Of a stretch of 64,000 nucleotides of DNA, positions 63,602-64,000 are shown piece by piece. Under the pieces are notes generated by a model. That model searched no databases, had not been told where the DNA came from, and saw only the letters and a list, made by a program, of their open reading frames with translations. A program made the translations under genes and the position numbers. The first letter of the stretch is position 1; each line of letters opens with the position of its first letter. Source of the stretch: an uncultured Oscillospiraceae bacterium (GTDB taxonomy: Bacteria > Bacillota > Clostridia > Oscillospirales > Ruminococcaceae); contig CAKSIT010000005.1 of NCBI GenBank assembly GCA_934462925.1, positions 121,687 through 185,686 of the forward strand, read 5' to 3'.

Positions 63602-64000
63602 TCAGTTATTCCTGCGTCCGGCTCTGTTCAGCAGCATGAGCGCTATCATAAGTATCAGTGGAAATGCACAGCCTGAAAGCATACCTTTCTGCATATCATT
63701 ACCTGCATTCTGGGTGATATTTCCTACAATAGCGGGACCGAGTGCTCCGCCAAGGTCACCAGCCATGGCGAGGAGTGCAAACATTGCAGTTCCGCCGGTG
63801 GGTATTTTTCCCGAACAGATGCTTATAGAACCGGGCCACATGATACCTACCGAGAATCCGCACATTATGCAGCCGAGAAGTCCGATTACAGGTATTCCCG
63901 ACAGGGAGGCAGTAATGTAACAAATCAGACACAGCAGCGCCGAGCCTATCATGAATTTCATAAGATCGAGCTTTTCGCCGTACTTCCCGTAGAGTGTACG
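63602..64000 (-). CDS. MFS transporter, C-terminal part (cut by window edge)
   Basis: The open frame continues past 64000 (RTLYGKYGEKLDL precedes the first internal Met). Visible segments: LICYITASLSGIPVIGLLGC, GFSVGIMWPGSISICSGKIP, MFALLAMAGDLGGALGPAIV and a last hydrophobic segment. The GDLGGALGP pattern is typical of MFS helix 11. Substrate unknown. Confidence 0.8.
   Translation of the reverse strand, partial: RTLYGKYGEKLDLMKFMIGSALLCLICYITASLSGIPVIGLLGCIMCGFSVGIMWPGSISICSGKIPTGGTAMFALLAMAGDLGGALGPAIVGNITQNAGNDMQKGMLSGCAFPLILMIALMLLNRAGRRNN

Overview
The window looks like a chromosome of a Gram-positive clostridial gut or rumen bacterium (Oscillospiraceae/Ruminococcaceae type). Evidence: a PolC-type replicative polymerase, strong TTGACA/TATAAT promoters with 17-bp spacers, AGGAGG ribosome sites, rather GC-rich housekeeping genes, and secreted glycoside hydrolases (GH59-like, GH5). 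Two regimes are visible: an accessory element at about 1.1-18.5 kb and ordinary chromosome at about 18.5-64 kb.

Accessory element. About 27 genes, every one on the minus strand and tightly packed, run from a small zinc-ribbon protein and a membrane protein (17-18 kb) down to a ThyX-like protein (1.5 kb). The core is its own replication set: a giant protein joining an SF3 (D5/P4-type) helicase, an AEP-like primase and a family-B polymerase with proofreading exonuclease (4809-9005), an SF2/SNF2-like helicase (2831-4042), and a probable ssDNA-binding-like protein (4324-4779). The rest are small membrane proteins, acidic mini-proteins, and a paralogous family sharing a YGW-type C-terminal domain. 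I see no integrase, terminase, capsid, relaxase or partition gene. The right edge (18464-18486) carries what looks like the 3' end of a tRNA or tmRNA, followed by a strong terminator, which suggests an attachment site.

Most striking signal. Between 2.5 and 18 kb the word AATATCA occurs about 78 times on the plus strand (my hand count), 32 of them as AATATCAAT, almost always in one orientation. The copies sit inside genes in all reading frames, between ribosome sites and start codons, and in hairpin loops. I found no AATATCAAT in the remaining 46 kb or in the first 2.4 kb. It behaves as an oriented, DNA- or RNA-level signal of the element and is the best candidate for something undescribed.

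Chromosome. A broken hydrolase and a MATE exporter (18.6-20.5 kb); class II aldolase; a full his cluster (hisZ-G-D-B-nudix-H-A-F-DUF4253-I-rdgB-E, no hisC) behind a palindromic operator; hom-pyrH-frr-uppS-cdsA-dxr-rseP-ispG-polC in one orientation; xylulokinase divergent from a LacI-like sensor/diguanylate cyclase; a hydrolase; AraC/GyrI regulator; MATE plus GH59-like membrane-anchored glycosidase; GntR-ABC efflux operon with a clear operator; trkA-trkH-araC; a GH5 lipoprotein cellulase behind a 151-bp foldback; a frameshifted gene; mnmM; tRNA-Pro(CGG); and a partial MFS transporter at the right edge. Two copies of a ~190-200 bp interspersed repeat (149-336 and 48611-48811) each lie between duplicated transcription terminators.
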